A DNA stretch of 6,579 nucleotides from Chloroflexota bacterium (lineage in GTDB: Bacteria > Chloroflexota > Limnocylindria > Limnocylindrales > CSP1-4): assembly GCA_021790715.1 (NCBI GenBank), contig JAJYGK010000042.1, positions 1-6,579 on the forward strand. Direction: 5' to 3'. Below the pieces are notes generated by a model that was not told the origin of the DNA, searched no databases, and was given only the letters and a program-made list of their open reading frames with translations. Shown piece by piece: positions 6,005 through 6,579 of the stretch. The first letter of the stretch is position 1. Each line of letters opens with the position of its first letter. A program made the position numbers and the translations under genes.

Positions 6005-6100
6005 TCCGAGGCCGATCTCGCACCTGTGCGCCCCTGGTCCGGCTGATCCGTGGCCCCGATCCGGCCGGCCTGTGGTCCGGTGCCGCAGTCGCAGCCGCTC

Positions 6101-6123
6101 GGTCGCGGTCCTACCGCGCGACC
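6101..6123 (-). terminator. Hairpin across the kinase stop codon, possible terminator
   Basis: CGCGGT (6104-6109) pairs with ACCGCG (6113-6118) around a CCT loop. After a two-base bulge the stem continues with GGT (6101-6103) against ACC (6121-6123). It spans the end of the minus-strand kinase gene (stop at 6111-6113). No U-tract is visible downstream on the minus strand, so termination is only a possibility. Confidence 0.3.
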
Positions 6124-6579
6124 CGAACGCTCCCGCCGCGCATGGCCGCCTCGACCTCGGCGAGGGTCGCCATCGAGGTGTCGCCGGGGGTCGTCATGGC
6201 GAGGGCGCCGTGGGCGGCCCCGTACTCCACCGCGCGCGCCGGCCCCTGCCCGGTGAGGAAGCCGTAGATGAGCCCGGAGGCGAACGAGTCACCGCCGCCG
6301 ACGCGATCGAGGATCTCGAGATCCGGGCGCGGCGTCGCCTGATACAGCGTCCCGTCGGCCCAGCACACTGCACCCCAGTCGTTGCGCGTCGCGCTCCGCG
6401 CCGCGCGCAGCGTGGTGGCCACGACCCGCAGGTTCGGGAAGGCCGCCACCGCGCGCTCGATCATGCGCCCGAAGTTGGCGGGGTCGAGCGCCGAGAGGTC
6501 GGGGTCGAGCCCCTCCACCGCGAAGCCCAGGGCCGCGGTGAAGTCCTCCTCGTTGCCGAGCATGACGTCGACGAGGGGG
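6111..6579 (-). CDS. kdgK: PfkB-family sugar kinase, probable 2-keto-3-deoxygluconate kinase, C-terminal part
   Basis: The C-terminal 156 residues of a ribokinase-fold kinase, which would phosphorylate 2-keto-3-deoxygluconate (or a related keto-sugar acid) with ATP in hexuronate/gluconate breakdown. The frame runs off the right edge: upstream of the first in-window ATG (6561-6563) it continues as PLVDV before MLGNEEDF, so that ATG is internal. Roughly the first half of the usual 310-340 residues is missing. Visible are the DVMLGNEEDF strand-loop, VVATTLR, and the PfkB signature DRVGGGDSFASGLIYG. Its GGGD (bases 6288-6299) supplies the anion hole and the catalytic Asp. The adenine-side segment AAHGALAMTTPGDTSM follows. 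The DRVGGGDSF form is typical of KDG kinases and differs from the DTxGAGD of ribokinases and fructokinases. It ends with TAG at 6111-6113. Its orientation opposes the Mo-hydroxylase operon, so it is a separate transcription unit. Confidence 0.87.
   Translation of the reverse strand, partial: PLVDVMLGNEEDFTAALGFAVEGLDPDLSALDPANFGRMIERAVAAFPNLRVVATTLRAARSATRNDWGAVCWADGTLYQATPRPDLEILDRVGGGDSFASGLIYGFLTGQGPARAVEYGAAHGALAMTTPGDTSMATLAEVEAAMRGGSVRVAR

Larger units (their letters stand above)
5409..6110. other. Convergent intergenic region without a convincing gene
   Basis: About 700 bases lie between the cupin stop and the end of the convergent kinase gene. Several frames are open, as expected at this G+C, but they run through tandem repeats or into the antisense of the kinase. 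None shows a recognisable motif or a good ribosome site. The region holds a hexamer array (5422-5499), an inverted repeat (5580-5587/5608-5615), a 50-base-period tandem repeat (5645-5774), a short matching fragment CCTGCCCGG (5812-5820), a hairpin (5965-5986), and a degenerate inverted copy of the tandem-repeat core (5980-6004). The rest (5506-5579, 5616-5644, 5775-5964, 6005-6100) shows nothing further that I can identify. Confidence 0.7.

Noticed and set aside
3573..6023. Very long minus-strand open frame (816 codons) covering L2, cupin and the repeat region
   Set aside because: It is antisense to conserved genes with clear motifs and strong ribosome sites. Long antisense frames are expected at this G+C, and its Pro-Thr run is just the hexamer array read backwards.
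5536..6267. Plus-strand 243-codon frame across the intergenic region
   Set aside because: It reads through the 50-base tandem repeats and then antisense through the kinase C-terminus, with no good ribosome site and no recognisable fold.

Overview
The window comes from a high-GC bacterium (roughly 70% G+C by eye, strong G/C preference at third codon positions, GTG starts, overlapping genes). The style fits a high-GC Chloroflexota or Actinomycetota genome. No marker gene fixes the phylum, so that placement is inference.

Positions 1-5408 hold one tightly packed plus-strand gene cluster. It begins with a GntR/FadR-type (FCD) regulator cut by the left edge. Then come a CoxG-like SRPBCC protein, an FAD-binding subunit (CoxM-like), a [2Fe-2S] subunit (CoxS-like), a molybdopterin-binding catalytic subunit encoded as two consecutive genes, and a small cupin. 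Neighbours overlap by 4 bases or are separated by 1 to 12 bases, so this is very probably one translationally coupled operon. The enzyme is a cytoplasmic molybdenum hydroxylase of the xanthine dehydrogenase family. Electrons would run from the Mo centre (L1+L2) through two [2Fe-2S] clusters to FAD. The active-site loop is of the xanthine-dehydrogenase RGFG kind and lacks the AYxCSFR loop of form I CO dehydrogenase, so carbon monoxide is an unlikely substrate. The true substrate cannot be read from the sequence. The two-gene Mo subunit resembles the four-subunit layout of Eubacterium barkeri nicotinate dehydrogenase.

Positions 5409-6110 are a convergent intergenic region of about 700 bases with no convincing gene. 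It contains a 13-unit hexanucleotide array directly after the cupin stop, a 50-base-period tandem repeat with a degenerate inverted copy about 200 bases downstream, and several hairpins. Two of the hairpins span the stop codons of the flanking convergent genes.

Positions 6111-6579 hold the C-terminal half of a minus-strand PfkB-family kinase, most like 2-keto-3-deoxygluconate kinase (KdgK). The neighbouring cupin resembles KdgF, another uronate-pathway protein, so a functional link across the convergent gap is possible but unproven.

Nothing here demands a wholly new system. The points most worth following are the split Mo subunit with its repetitive glycine-rich tail, the unassigned substrate, the KdgF-like cupin beside kdgK, and the two repeat families.
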